From contig NZ_PXNS01000005.1 in NCBI RefSeq assembly GCF_003045775.1, positions 1 to 64,000 on the forward strand: a DNA stretch of 64,000 bases. The letters are read 5' to 3'. Shown piece by piece: positions 18,171 to 28,677 of the stretch. Source of the DNA: Halomonas litopenaei (GTDB lineage: Bacteria; Pseudomonadota; Gammaproteobacteria; Pseudomonadales; Halomonadaceae). The notes under the pieces were generated by a model. That model had not been told where the DNA came from. It saw only the letters and a list, made by a program, of their open reading frames with translations, and ran no database searches. Each line of letters starts with the position of its first letter. Positions within the stretch are counted from its first letter, which is position 1. The position numbers were made by a program, and so were the translations under genes.

Positions 18171-19478
18171 TCACGCCTGCTGGTGCTGCAACTGCTGCTC
18201 CTTGCGTGCGGTGATCGCCTTGAGCTTGAGCGATGCCAGCATCCCGACGATGCCCATGCAGGCGATGTAGCCGAAGTACAACTGGTAGGCGGTGACCGCC
18301 TCGAAGCGTGCCGACAGGAAGCCGTAGATCTGCGGCAGGAAGATGTCCGGGGTGTAAGCGAGCAGCGAGATTACGCCGATGGCCAGTCCCGCCACCTCCA
18401 TGGAAATATCGCAGTCGTCGAGTATCGCCCAGTACAGTCCGCGCAACGCATAGGTGAGCACACCTATCATCAGCACCACCGCCAGCAAGGCCACCGTGCC
18501 TACCGAGGTCGGCATCAGGATCAAGGTGGCCAGAAAGGCGGTGGCGCCTAGAAACAGCAGTGCCAGCACATTGGTCTTGCCGAAGCGGTCACCGAGAAAG
18601 CCGGCGGTGATGCCGCCGATAGGGCGCATCCACAGCTTGGCCACGGTGATGGCGCCGGCGGCGACGGCGGTGACGCCATATCCCTCCTGGACATAGGCCG
18701 AGAAGGAATAGGTCGCCCAGAACAGCTGGTAGCCGCACAGGATGATAAGCGCAACCAGCCACAGCGCCGGAATCGACGCCAGATGCTTGAGGTCGGCGAG
18801 TACATTGCCGCTGGTCTTGATCTTCTTGACGCGTATCTCTGAGCCGTCATGGCGAGTGAAGAAGATGAAGGTCAAGGCGGCGATCACCAGACAGGTGAAC
18901 GAATACATGTAGACCACCACCTTGAGCGCCTCGGTGGTGTTGTCCTGCTGGTCGTTGAGGTAATACGCGAACAGGCTGATCGCAATGGTCGCCAGGATCG
19001 CCTCGATCAGTCCGCGCCCGCCATCGAGGATACCGAAGAAGCGGCCCTGCTCGTCTTTCTTGGCCAGCATCTTCACCCCCTTCAGCATCGCCGACCAGAA
19101 GGTCAGCCCCGAGGTCAGTCCCCAGCCGAGAAACACCATCGTCAGCATGACGCCGGAAGGGATGGTCGCGAACAGTAGTCCGAGCAGCCCAGTGCCGGCC
19201 ATGGAGACCGTCACCAGCAGGCGGGGAGAGAACTTGTCGGCGAGCCAGCCGCTGGGCAGGTAGCACAGGAAGAACACGACACCCAGCATGGAATAGAAGT
19301 TACCGAGTTCACTCGAGGTGATGTTGAAGACCTCGAGGATCGGTGTTTCGAAATTCTGGCGCAGGTAGAGCAGGGGATAGATGGACCCGGCCGCCAGCAG
19401 CATCAGACTGAACTGGAAGTAGCGCTTGCGATTGGACTTGTTGGCGATGGCCGGAGGCAGAGCAGCGTGGTCTGTCAT
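18171..19478 (-). CDS. MFS transporter, YihN-like
   Basis: The 435-residue protein has about twelve membrane helices and the MFS loop motif GWLADKFSPRLL between helices 2 and 3, with a matching GFLGDRFGKTN in the second half. The segment FGILDGGRGLIEA and the overall pattern resemble YihN-type permeases, but the substrate cannot be stated. The ATG at 19478 has GGAG 8 bases upstream and follows directly into a helix-1 context. Longer readings up to 19718 lack sense as leader sequence. It sits in the polyol region and may import a related sugar or polyol. Confidence 0.82.
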   Translation of the reverse strand: MTDHAALPPAIANKSNRKRYFQFSLMLLAAGSIYPLLYLRQNFETPILEVFNITSSELGNFYSMLGVVFFLCYLPSGWLADKFSPRLLVTVSMAGTGLLGLLFATIPSGVMLTMVFLGWGLTSGLTFWSAMLKGVKMLAKKDEQGRFFGILDGGRGLIEAILATIAISLFAYYLNDQQDNTTEALKVVVYMYSFTCLVIAALTFIFFTRHDGSEIRVKKIKTSGNVLADLKHLASIPALWLVALIILCGYQLFWATYSFSAYVQEGYGVTAVAAGAITVAKLWMRPIGGITAGFLGDRFGKTNVLALLFLGATAFLATLILMPTSVGTVALLAVVLMIGVLTYALRGLYWAILDDCDISMEVAGLAIGVISLLAYTPDIFLPQIYGFLSARFEAVTAYQLYFGYIACMGIVGMLASLKLKAITARKEQQLQHQQA

Positions 19479-19723
19479 TGTTGTGGCTCCCTCGATCCAG
19501 GATCGATTGGCGTGGCATGCGTGGTGGCGTGGGGCCTGCAGGCATGCTCGGCGAGGCCCTGGCCGGCGCTTCACGCAAGGGCCCCGGGGCACCGGACGAG
19601 AAGGCAGGGAAATAAATGACAGGTCGCGCGGTGGATCTGCAGAAGTGCCGCAAAGGACGCATCGAACTGCCGGATCAGCGATCGATCGAAGCCTAGGAGG
19701 CGGGTCTGAGAGCGTCAATTTTA

Positions 19724-19757
19724 TTCCATATAGGGAATAAGATTTCTATATATGGAA
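19724..19757. promoter_or_regulatory. paired 14-bp palindromes, candidate operator
   Basis: TTCCATATAGGGAA (19724-19737) and TTCTATATATGGAA (19744-19757) are two near-identical 14-mers, each roughly palindromic, with starts 20 bases apart (two helical turns). TTCC(N6)GGAA is the style of operator used by IclR-family regulators. They lie 246 bases upstream of the MFS start. No IclR gene is in the window, so the regulator is unknown. Confidence 0.45.
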
Positions 19758-20064
19758 AACAAGGAGAGGGTTGGGGTAGTCGATTGATTTTAAAGAAAGT
19801 ACTGCCTGTTACAACGGATTCTCGAGGTAAGAGGCCAGGCTGAAGCCAGGAGCGGGAAACTACCATGGGAGTATGAAAAGCCTTTAAACAACAAGGTAAT
19901 GAAGAGGCTGAATATCTAATATTTGCTGTTTTGTGCGAGCTCGGCGAAGGCCAGACGTTTGGCTGATCTACGTCGATGAGTGGTTGCCGGGGCAGGGGCT
20001 GAAAGGCGTCCGTGTACCGCTAAAGTCTAAAGCTATCGGCTTTGCGTTTTGCGTGGCTGTGTCC

Positions 20065-20098
20065 GATCATTTGATCATCAAGTGATTTGATTGATCAT
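20065..20098 (+). promoter_or_regulatory. repeated TGATCA-type motifs upstream of smoE operon
   Basis: GATCAT, TTGATCATCA and TGATTTGATTGATCAT follow each other within 34 bases, giving three GATCA-type cores in an AT-rich block 133 to 166 bases before the smoE start. Such clustered cores fit a SorC-family operator, and the SorC gene nearby is the natural candidate. No footprint evidence is implied. Confidence 0.4.
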
Positions 20099-20230
20099 TT
20101 TTTGGGTGAGGTATCCGCAGCGTTGGCTTGCTCGGATGCACGCAAGGCCCGACCACCACGACGAGTCCGAGGATTCGCGTCGGCGGTACAACAATATCCC
20201 CGCCAAGCGGGTAACGATCAGGAGTGCGCC

Positions 20231-21580
20231 ATGAAGCCGTCTTACACCCTCCGTCCTCTTTGCGCGGCGCTGTCCAGGCCGCTGGTGCCGGCAAGCGCGC
20301 TGGTGCTGTCGCTGGGCGCGTCAGCCGCCCAGGCCGAGACCATCACCGTGGCCACCGTCAACAACAACGACATGGTGATCATGCAGAGCCTGACCGAAGC
20401 GTTCGAGAAGGCGCATCCGGACATCACCCTCGACTGGGTGGTACTGGAAGAGAACGTGCTGCGTCAGCGCATGACCACGGATATCGCCACCCAGGGTGGC
20501 CAGTTCGACGTCATGACCATCGGCAGTTACGAGGCTCCGATCTGGGCCGAGCGAGGCTGGCTCGAGCCGCTGGATGATCTGCCCGAGAGCTATCAGGTTG
20601 ATGACCTGCTGGGACCCGTGCGCGATGGCCTGAGCCACGAAGGCAGCCTCTACGCGCTGCCGTTCTACGCCGAAAGCTCGATGCTCTACTACCGCAAGGA
20701 TCTGTTCGCCGAGGCCGGTATCGAGATGCCCGAGCAGCCCACCTGGAGCCAGGTGCGCAACTGGGCAGAAGCCCTGCACGACGACGACGGCGAAGTGGCC
20801 GGCATCTGTCTGCGTGGCAAGCCGGGCTGGGGCGAGAACATGGCCTTCGTCTCGACCTTGACCAACACCTTCGGCGGTCGCTGGTTCGACATGGACTGGA
20901 ACGCCCAGATCGACAGCCCGGCCTGGCAGGAGGCGGTCGCCTTCTACGTCGACCTGCTCGATAACTACGGTCCGGCCGGTGCCAGCTCCAACGGCTTCAA
21001 CGAAAACCTGGCGCTGTTCTCGCGCGGCAACTGTGCCATGTGGGTGGACGCCACCTCGGCGGCGGGCAAGCTGTTCGATGCCGATGAGTCCCAGGTCGCC
21101 GACCAGCTTGGCTTCGCCCCGGCGCCGGTGGCCGAGACCCCCAAGGGCTCTCACTGGCTGTGGGCCTGGGCGCTGGCCATCCCCGCTTCTTCGGATGCCA
21201 AGGATGCGGCTCGTCAGTTCGTGACCTGGGCCACCTCCCCGGAGTACGTGGCGCTGGTCGGCGAGCGTGAAGGCTGGACCAGCGTGCCCCCCGGCACCCG
21301 CCAGTCCACCTACGACAACGCCGAGTACATCGAGGCCGCGCCCTTCGCCAGCTTCGTGGTCGACGCCATCAGCAAGGCCGACCCGCTCGACTCGAGCCTC
21401 GAGCCGAACCCCTACGTGGGCGTCCAGTTCGTCGGCATCCCCGAGTTCCAGGCCATCGGCACCCAGGTCGGCCAGATGGTGGCCTCGGCCCTGACCGGCG
21501 AGACCAGCGTCGAGCAGGCGTTGTCCGCCGCCCAGCGGGCCACCGAGCGCACCATGAAGCGCGCCGGCTACACCGACTGA
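20231..21580 (+). CDS. smoE: polyol ABC transporter substrate-binding protein
   Basis: This 449-residue periplasmic binding protein of the extracellular solute-binding family 1 resembles SmoE/MtlE, which binds sorbitol and mannitol. A long signal peptide ends at AQAETITVATV. The family run GGQFDVMTIGSYEAPIWAE and the WGENMAFVSTL segment are well conserved. AGGAG lies 6 bases before ATG 20231; the upstream extension to 20087 is outside the signal peptide and is discarded. It begins an operon of transporter and catabolic genes, which supports a polyol ligand. Confidence 0.9.
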   Translation: MKPSYTLRPLCAALSRPLVPASALVLSLGASAAQAETITVATVNNNDMVIMQSLTEAFEKAHPDITLDWVVLEENVLRQRMTTDIATQGGQFDVMTIGSYEAPIWAERGWLEPLDDLPESYQVDDLLGPVRDGLSHEGSLYALPFYAESSMLYYRKDLFAEAGIEMPEQPTWSQVRNWAEALHDDDGEVAGICLRGKPGWGENMAFVSTLTNTFGGRWFDMDWNAQIDSPAWQEAVAFYVDLLDNYGPAGASSNGFNENLALFSRGNCAMWVDATSAAGKLFDADESQVADQLGFAPAPVAETPKGSHWLWAWALAIPASSDAKDAARQFVTWATSPEYVALVGEREGWTSVPPGTRQSTYDNAEYIEAAPFASFVVDAISKADPLDSSLEPNPYVGVQFVGIPEFQAIGTQVGQMVASALTGETSVEQALSAAQRATERTMKRAGYTD

Positions 21581-21670
21581 AGCTCGTTCGCGGGCCGGCC
21601 TCCCACGGTCGGCCCCTGGCTCCGATCGCCTGCGGACTTACCCTGCAGGCCTGACCAAGCGTGATCCCCC

Positions 21671-22561
21671 ATGAACAAGAACCGTACTTCCGGGCGCACC
21701 GTCGGAGGGCTTCGTACCCTCTCGCTGCAGGCGCCGGCCGTTACTCTGCTGCTGCTGTGGATGATCGTGCCGCTGGCGATGACCGTCTGGTTCTCGTTTC
21801 AGCGCTACAACCTGTTGATGCCGAGCATGACCGGCTTTGCCGGTTTCGAGAACTACGAATACCTGCTGACCGACCCGGCGCTGTGGTCGGCGATGGGCAC
21901 CACCCTGCTGCTGGTGGGCTGGGTACTGGCCATCACCGTGGTCGGTGGCACCCTTCTGGCGGTGCTGTTCCAGCAGGACTTCATGGGGCGCGGCGTCGCC
22001 CGAGTGCTGGCGATCTCGCCGTTCTTCGTGATGCCCACGGTCAGCGCCCTGGTGTGGAAGAACATGATGATGCACCCGGCCAACGGCGTATTCGCCTGGC
22101 TCGCCGAGAGCCTGGGGCTGCCGGCGGTGGACTGGTTCTCGAGCCTGCCGCTGACCTCGATCATCATCATCGTGTCCTGGCAGTGGCTGCCCTTTGCGCT
22201 GCTGATCCTGCTGACCGCGATGCAGTCGCTGGACGACGACCAGGTCGAGGCTGCGCGCATGGATGGTGCGGGCCCGGTGGCGATCTTCTTCTACATCACC
22301 CTGCCGCACCTGAAGCGTGCCATCAGCGTGGTGGTGATGATCGAGATGATCTTCCTGCTGACGATCTTTGCCGAAATCTTCGTCACCACCTCGGGCGGAC
22401 CGGGGCTGGCCACCACCAACCTGGCCTACCTGATCTACATCCGCGCGCTGCTCGACTTCGACGTGGGCACCGCCTCCGCCGGCGGCGTCATCGCCATCAT
22501 CCTGGCCAACATCGTCGCCATCTTCCTGGTGCGCATGGTGGCCAAGAACCTCGAGCAGTAG
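21671..22561 (+). CDS. smoF: polyol ABC transporter permease (MalF-type)
   Basis: The 296-residue inner-membrane permease has six predicted helices and the EAA loop EAARMDGAGPVAIFFYITLPHLK, which docks the ATPase. It matches the first permease of sorbitol/mannitol ABC importers. It lies 90 bases after smoE and 56 bases before the second permease. Substrate specificity is inferred from the operon. Confidence 0.92.
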   Translation: MNKNRTSGRTVGGLRTLSLQAPAVTLLLLWMIVPLAMTVWFSFQRYNLLMPSMTGFAGFENYEYLLTDPALWSAMGTTLLLVGWVLAITVVGGTLLAVLFQQDFMGRGVARVLAISPFFVMPTVSALVWKNMMMHPANGVFAWLAESLGLPAVDWFSSLPLTSIIIIVSWQWLPFALLILLTAMQSLDDDQVEAARMDGAGPVAIFFYITLPHLKRAISVVVMIEMIFLLTIFAEIFVTTSGGPGLATTNLAYLIYIRALLDFDVGTASAGGVIAIILANIVAIFLVRMVAKNLEQ

Positions 22562-22617
22562 CGCCTTGCGGCCGCTGACGACCCATCGACCAACAACAAG
22601 TTGACGAGGTGCACCAC

Positions 22618-23508
22618 ATGACCACCACCACTACCACCGGCGACAGCGTCAAGGCGCCGGTCGCCGACGCCGGGCGAGGTGCCTCGGCCCTGCGCGCCCA
22701 GCGCAGGCGCAAGTTCGGCATCACCCTGCTGGGCTGGGGCGTGGCCCTGATCATCTTCTTTCCGATCTTCTGGATGATCGTCACCGGCTTCAAGACCGAA
22801 GCCGAGGCCATCGCCGATCCCAGTCTGATCTTCACCCCGACGCTGGAAAGCTATGTCGAGGTACAGGAGCGGGCCGACTATCTCAAATTCGCCTGGAACA
22901 GCGTTGTCGTTTCCTTTGGTTCGACCCTGCTGGCGCTGTTGATCGCGGTGCCCTCGGCCTATGCCATGGCCTTTTTGCCGACCAAGCGCACCAAGGGCAC
23001 CCTGCTGTGGATGCTGTCCACCAAGATGCTGCCCTCGGTGGGTGTGCTGGTACCGATCTATCTGCTGTTTCGCGACTTCGGCCTGCTCGATACCCGAATC
23101 GGCCTGACCATCGTCTACACCTTGATGAACCTGCCGATCGTGGTGTGGATGCTTTACACCTTCTTCAAGGACCTGCCCAGGGAGATTCTGGAAGCGGGCC
23201 GCATGGACGGTGCCAGCACCTTCCAGGAGGTGTGGTATCTGCTGCTGCCGCTGACCCTGCCGGGGATCGCTTCCACTGGATTGCTGTCGGTGATCCTGAG
23301 CTGGAACGAGGCCTTCTGGAGCCTGAACCTGACCACCTCTCAGGCGGCGCCGTTGACCGCTTACATCGCTTCCTTCTCCAGCCCCGAGGGACTGTTCTGG
23401 GCCAAGCTGTCGGCGGCCTCGACCATGGCCATCGCGCCGATCCTGATTTTTGGGTGGCTCACGCAAAAGCAAATGGTCCGTGGTCTGACCTTCGGCGCGG
23501 TGAAGTGA
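22618..23508 (+). CDS. smoG: polyol ABC transporter permease (MalG-type)
   Basis: This 296-residue second permease has six helices and the EAA loop EAGRMDGASTFQEVWYLLLPL. It ends QKQMVRGLTFGAVK, a C-terminus characteristic of this subfamily. ATG 22618 has GAGG 8 bases upstream; an in-frame GTG at 22609 is less likely. The 3' end of the gene is duplicated in tandem immediately downstream (23471-23690), so its last 13 codons appear again, out of reach behind the stop. Confidence 0.92.
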   Translation: MTTTTTTGDSVKAPVADAGRGASALRAQRRRKFGITLLGWGVALIIFFPIFWMIVTGFKTEAEAIADPSLIFTPTLESYVEVQERADYLKFAWNSVVVSFGSTLLALLIAVPSAYAMAFLPTKRTKGTLLWMLSTKMLPSVGVLVPIYLLFRDFGLLDTRIGLTIVYTLMNLPIVVWMLYTFFKDLPREILEAGRMDGASTFQEVWYLLLPLTLPGIASTGLLSVILSWNEAFWSLNLTTSQAAPLTAYIASFSSPEGLFWAKLSAASTMAIAPILIFGWLTQKQMVRGLTFGAVK

Positions 23509-23757
23509 GCGAACTGATCGACGAGAAGCTTCGGCTGGCGCTCTTCACAAGCCCAGAAACAAATGGTCCGTGGTCTGACCTTCGGCGCGGTGAAGTGAGC
23601 GAACTGATCGACGAGAAACTTCGGCTGGCGCTCTTCACAAGCCCAGAAACAAATGGTCCGTGGCCTGACCTTGGGCGCGGTGAAGTGACCGAGCTTCGGC
23701 GCGATGAAAAAACCGATCTTCGGCGCGGTGAACGACGCACCGGCAGACAGATATTCT
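23471..23757 (+). repeat. 90-bp tandem repeat derived from the smoG 3' end
   Basis: A 90-base unit starts at 23471, 23561 and 23651 (third copy partial, to about 23690). It contains the last codons of smoG, the stop and about 50 downstream bases. Copies one and two are almost identical. The core CTTCGGCGCGGTGAA then recurs in shorter decayed forms near 23694 and 23717. The block fills the gap between smoG and the ATPase gene and pushes smoK about 290 bases downstream. Confidence 0.92.
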
Positions 23758-23801
23758 AGGCGGCGCCGAGGCGCCCCTGACAGAACTTCGAGGACAACAA
23801 G

Positions 23802-24944
<1,143 letters not shown>

Positions 24945-24953
24945 GGAGCGACC

Positions 24954-25634
24954 ATGACGACCCTGATTTTCGACTGCGATGGCGTGCTGGTGGACAGTGA
25001 GGTGATCGCCGAGGCGACCCTGGCCGAGCGGCTGGCCGAGTGGCTACCCGACCTCGACGTCGAGGCGGCCCTGAATGAAGCCCTGGGCCGCACCACCGCG
25101 GCGATTCTCGAACTTCTCGACGGCCAGAGCGCCCACGCGCTGCCCAAGGACGCGCTGGCCCTGCTCGACGACGAGATCGAAGCCCGCCTCGCTCGCGAAC
25201 TCACCGCCATCGATGGCGTGGCGCAGGCGCTGTCGGCGATTCCGGGTGCCAAGGCGGTGGTCTCCAACAGTCGTCGTCAGCGGGTCGTCGCCTCGTTGTC
25301 GCGCACTGGTCTGGATCAGGTGCTGGGCACGGCGCCGATCTTCTGTGCCGAGCAGGTCGACAAGCCCAAGCCCGATCCCGGCGTCTACCTGCTGGCCGCC
25401 GAGACCCTGGGGGTCAGCCCTGGTGCCTGCCTGGTGGTCGAGGACTCCATCGCCGGTGCCAGCGCCGCCCTGGCCGCCGGCATGACGGTCATCGGCTTCG
25501 TCGGGGCAAGCCATCTGCCCGCCGATCAAGCCGAACGGCTCAGCCAACTCGGTGTGTGGCAGGTGATGACCCATATGGCGCAATTGCCCGCCCTGGTGTC
25601 CAACTGGCAGCAGCGTCAGCAGGCCAGCGTATGA
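24954..25634 (+). CDS. HAD-superfamily phosphatase (subfamily IA)
   Basis: This 226-residue HAD hydrolase has motif I FDCDGVLVDSE (nucleophile Asp7, acid/base Asp9), motif II SNS (near residue 102), the KPKPDPGVYL motif III lysine and motif IV VVEDSIAG. It resembles phosphoglycolate/sugar-phosphate phosphatases. In this operon it probably removes phosphate from a polyol or sugar phosphate, but the substrate is not shown. Its stop overlaps the next start (ATGA). Confidence 0.88.
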   Translation: MTTLIFDCDGVLVDSEVIAEATLAERLAEWLPDLDVEAALNEALGRTTAAILELLDGQSAHALPKDALALLDDEIEARLARELTAIDGVAQALSAIPGAKAVVSNSRRQRVVASLSRTGLDQVLGTAPIFCAEQVDKPKPDPGVYLLAAETLGVSPGACLVVEDSIAGASAALAAGMTVIGFVGASHLPADQAERLSQLGVWQVMTHMAQLPALVSNWQQRQQASV

Positions 25635-26434
25635 AAGACGGCTCTGTTGGCCCGGTGGCGGGCAAGCTCCAGGACAAGACCGCCGTGATCACCGGTGGTG
25701 CACGCGGGATCGGGCTCGCCATCGCCCGGCGTTACGCCGAGGAGGGCGCGCGCGTGGTGATCGCGGATGTCGACAGCGAGGCCATCGACGAGGCGCTGGA
25801 AGGTTTCGACCGTGAGCGTGCGATGGGTACTGCGCTGGATGTCCGCGACAACACCGCCATCACTGCTATGGTTCGAAAGGTAGAGAAACGTTTTTGCGCT
25901 ATCGACGTGCTGGTCAATAATGCGGCGGTATTTGGCATGGCGCCGGTGCTCGAGGTGGATGAGGCCGACTTCGAGCGCCAGTTCGCGGTCAACGTCAAGG
26001 GGCTGTTCTTCACCCTGCAGGCGGTGGCCAGGGCCATGGTCGAGGCGAAACGTGGCGGTGTCGTCATCAATATGGCCTCCCAGGCCGGGCGGCGTGGCGA
26101 GCCTCTGGTCAGCACCTATTGCGCCACCAAGGCGGCGGTGATCAGTCTGACCCAGTCCTGCGCGCTGGACCTGATTCGCCACGGTATCCGTGTCAACGCT
26201 ATCGCCCCGGGGGTGGTCGATACCCCCATGTGGGACGAGGTCGACGCCCTGTTCGCCCGCTACGAGGGACGCCCCCTCGGCGAGAAGAAGCGACTGGTCG
26301 GCGAGGCGGTGCCCTGTGGCCGCATGGGGCGACCGGACGATTACGCCGGCGCTGCGGTGTTTCTGGCCAGCGCCGACAGCGACTATGTCATCGCCCAGAC
26401 CCTGAACGTCGATGGCGGCAATTGGATGAGTTGA
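25631..26434 (+). CDS. SDR-family polyol dehydrogenase (SmoS-like)
   Basis: The 267-residue short-chain dehydrogenase has the NAD site TGGARGIG (21-28), NNAA, and catalytic Ser150, Tyr163 and Lys167 (YCATK). Its pattern (NAIAPGVVDTPMWDEVD) matches L-iditol/sorbitol 2-dehydrogenases that convert sorbitol to fructose or galactitol to tagatose. ATG 25631 overlaps the HAD stop, so the two are translationally coupled. The ten-residue leader before the Rossmann strand is slightly long but harmless. Confidence 0.88.
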   Translation: MKDGSVGPVAGKLQDKTAVITGGARGIGLAIARRYAEEGARVVIADVDSEAIDEALEGFDRERAMGTALDVRDNTAITAMVRKVEKRFCAIDVLVNNAAVFGMAPVLEVDEADFERQFAVNVKGLFFTLQAVARAMVEAKRGGVVINMASQAGRRGEPLVSTYCATKAAVISLTQSCALDLIRHGIRVNAIAPGVVDTPMWDEVDALFARYEGRPLGEKKRLVGEAVPCGRMGRPDDYAGAAVFLASADSDYVIAQTLNVDGGNWMS

Positions 26435-26459
26435 GCCACGGGCACGAGCGAGGTGACAG

Positions 26460-27083
26460 ATGACCCCCACCATGGAAGCGATCGCTGACGAACTACTGAC
26501 GCGCAGCGAGGGCAGGGCGCGCTATATCGTTGCTCTGGCCGGCCCGCCGGGGGCCGGCAAGTCCTTTCGCTCCGCCTGGCTGGCGCGTCAGCTCAACGAG
26601 CGGCAACCCGGCGTCGCCGAGGTGGTGCCCATGGATGGCTATCACTTCGACAACGGCGTGCTGGAATCGCAGGGGCTGCTGCCCATCAAGGGCGCGCCGG
26701 AAACCTTCGATGTGGATGGCCTGCGCCATGACCTGGCGCGGCTGAAGCGAGCCGACCGGGACGTGGCCGTACCGGTATTCGACCGACCGCTGGACCTGGC
26801 GCGTGCGGGCGCCCGGGTGATCACGCCCGGTCATCGGGTGCTGATCGTCGAGGGCAACTACCTGCTGCTGGATCACGGGCCCTGGCCGGCGCTGGCGGAC
26901 TACTTCGACTTCAGCCTGTTTCTCGAGGTCGCCGATACGGTGCTCGAGCAGCGATTGATCGAGCGCTGGCTCGGCATGGGCCAGGACCAGGCCGGGGCCA
27001 TCGCCAAGACCCGGGACAAGGACATGCTCAACGCGCGCCTGATCAAGACCCGCTCGATCACCGCCGATCTCCACTGGCACTAG
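26460..27083 (+). CDS. P-loop nucleoside/sugar kinase family protein
   Basis: The 207-residue kinase has Walker A GPPGAGKS (28-35), an acidic PMDGYHFDN (base region of uridine/panthothenate-type kinases) and a VIVEGNYLLL strand. It belongs to the uridine kinase/phosphoribulokinase-like group; relatives in sugar operons have been linked to fructose phosphorylation (FrcK-like). Within this polyol operon it may phosphorylate the ketose made by the dehydrogenases. That substrate is inference. Confidence 0.82.
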   Translation: MTPTMEAIADELLTRSEGRARYIVALAGPPGAGKSFRSAWLARQLNERQPGVAEVVPMDGYHFDNGVLESQGLLPIKGAPETFDVDGLRHDLARLKRADRDVAVPVFDRPLDLARAGARVITPGHRVLIVEGNYLLLDHGPWPALADYFDFSLFLEVADTVLEQRLIERWLGMGQDQAGAIAKTRDKDMLNARLIKTRSITADLHWH

Positions 27084-27143
27084 CCAATCCCATTTTTGGA
27101 AAGCGGCTCTGCTTTCTCATTGTTCATCTGGCGGAGAGCCTTC

Positions 27144-28616
27144 ATGACACGACTTTGCAACGCGGAACTGGCTGGCCTCGCTCCGCATATCTCGGTGCCC
27201 AGCTACGATCGTCGGGCGCTGACACCGGGCATCGCCCATTTCGGCGTCGGCGGTTTTCATCGGGCCCATCAGGCCATGTACCTGGATCGTCTGATGGAAG
27301 CCGGGCAGGCCCATGACTGGGGTATCGTCGGCATCGGCGTGATGCCAGGCGACAAGCGCATGCAGGAGGCGCTGGCCAGCCAGGACCACCTCTATACCCT
27401 GGTGGTCAAGCATCCCGATGGCGCGCTGGAACCCCGCGTCATCGGTTCGATCATCGATTACCGCTTCGCGCCGGACGACCCCGAGGCGGTGATAGAGACA
27501 CTGTCGGACCCGAGCATCCGGATCGTCTCGTTGACGGTGACCGAGGGCGGCTACAACGTCCACCCGGTCACCGGCGAGTTCGATCTCGATGCCGCCGAGG
27601 TGGTGTATGACCTGTGCAACCCCGAGCGTCCGCGTACCAGTTTTGGCTTGATCGTGGCGGCGATCGAGCGCCGGCGCGAGCGCGGCATCCCGCCCTTCAC
27701 GGTGATGTCCTGCGACAACATCCCGGGCAACGGCGAGGTGGCGAGGCGCATGTTCACGGCCTTTGCCTACGCTCGTGATCGCGCGCTCGGGCAGTACGTC
27801 GAGGCGGAAGTGCCTTTCCCCAGTTCAATGGTAGATCGCATCACACCGATGACCACGCCGGGCGACATCGAGGAGCTTTCCGAGCGCTTCGGACTGGAAG
27901 ACGCCTGGCCGGTGATCTGCGAACCCTTCACCCAATGGGTGCTGGAGGATCATTTTGCCAGTGACCGACCGGCGTTTGATGAGGTCGGCGTGCAGCTGGT
28001 CGAGGACGTCGAGCCCTACGAGCTGATGAAGCTCAGGTTGCTCAACGCAGGCCACCAGGCGCTTTGCTATGTCGGCTATCTGGCCGGCTATCGTTACGCC
28101 CATGAGGTCTGTCAGGATCCGCTGTTCATCGACTTCCTGCTTGGCTACATGGCCGAGGAGGGCAGCCCGACACTGCCTCCGGTCCCTGGCGTCGATCTCT
28201 ATCAGTACCGGCACACCCTGATCGAGCGCTTCGCCAATCCCGAGGTGAGAGACACGCTATCGCGGCTTTGTGCTGAAAGCTCGGACCGAATCCCGAAGTG
28301 GCTGTTGCCGGTCATTCGTCACCAGCTCGAACACGGCGGCGAACTCAAGCGTTCTGCCGCGGTGGTGGCAAGCTGGGCGCGCTACGCCGAAGGCGTGGAC
28401 GAGCAGGGCCAGCCCATCGTGATCGTCGATCGCTGGAAGGATCGGCTGACCGAGCTCGCCGGTTCCCAGCGCGAGCACCCCACCGCCTTTATCGAGAACC
28501 GTGAGCTGTTCGGGGATCTCGCCGACTCGCCGCGCTTCGTGGTGGCCTACGTCGAGGCGCTGAAGCTGTTGCAGGACAAGGGCGCCAGGGCGACCCTGGA
28601 GGCGCTGGCGTCCTGA
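27144..28616 (+). CDS. mtlK: mannitol 2-dehydrogenase
   Basis: This 490-residue NAD-dependent long-chain polyol dehydrogenase oxidises mannitol (often also arabitol or sorbitol) to the ketose. It has the N-terminal HFGVGGFHRAHQAMYLD segment, the VTEGGY core and the catalytic-lysine region MKLRLLNAGHQAL with downstream YVGYLAGY. The length equals the family norm. ATG 27144 has GGAG upstream; the extension to 27096 is not conserved-looking. It lies between the kinase and xylB. Confidence 0.94.
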   Translation: MTRLCNAELAGLAPHISVPSYDRRALTPGIAHFGVGGFHRAHQAMYLDRLMEAGQAHDWGIVGIGVMPGDKRMQEALASQDHLYTLVVKHPDGALEPRVIGSIIDYRFAPDDPEAVIETLSDPSIRIVSLTVTEGGYNVHPVTGEFDLDAAEVVYDLCNPERPRTSFGLIVAAIERRRERGIPPFTVMSCDNIPGNGEVARRMFTAFAYARDRALGQYVEAEVPFPSSMVDRITPMTTPGDIEELSERFGLEDAWPVICEPFTQWVLEDHFASDRPAFDEVGVQLVEDVEPYELMKLRLLNAGHQALCYVGYLAGYRYAHEVCQDPLFIDFLLGYMAEEGSPTLPPVPGVDLYQYRHTLIERFANPEVRDTLSRLCAESSDRIPKWLLPVIRHQLEHGGELKRSAAVVASWARYAEGVDEQGQPIVIVDRWKDRLTELAGSQREHPTAFIENRELFGDLADSPRFVVAYVEALKLLQDKGARATLEALAS

Positions 28617-28677
28617 CCCACCGCTGAGCGCGTCGGCTTCGACGCACCGTGTCGATGCGCCAACGAGGAATCTTTTC

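Larger units (their letters stand above)
19479..20230. other. 752-bp intergenic region with operator-like sequences
   Basis: No credible gene was found here. The stretch from about 19710 to 20100 is visibly more AT-rich than the surrounding coding DNA. It must hold the divergent promoters of the MFS gene (minus) and the smoE operon (plus). Two operator-like clusters, at 19724-19757 and 20065-20098, are listed separately. Confidence 0.6.

Noticed and set aside
18171..19718. Longer MFS reading from 19718
   Set aside because: The extra 80 residues show no homology pattern, while GGAG stands before ATG 19478.
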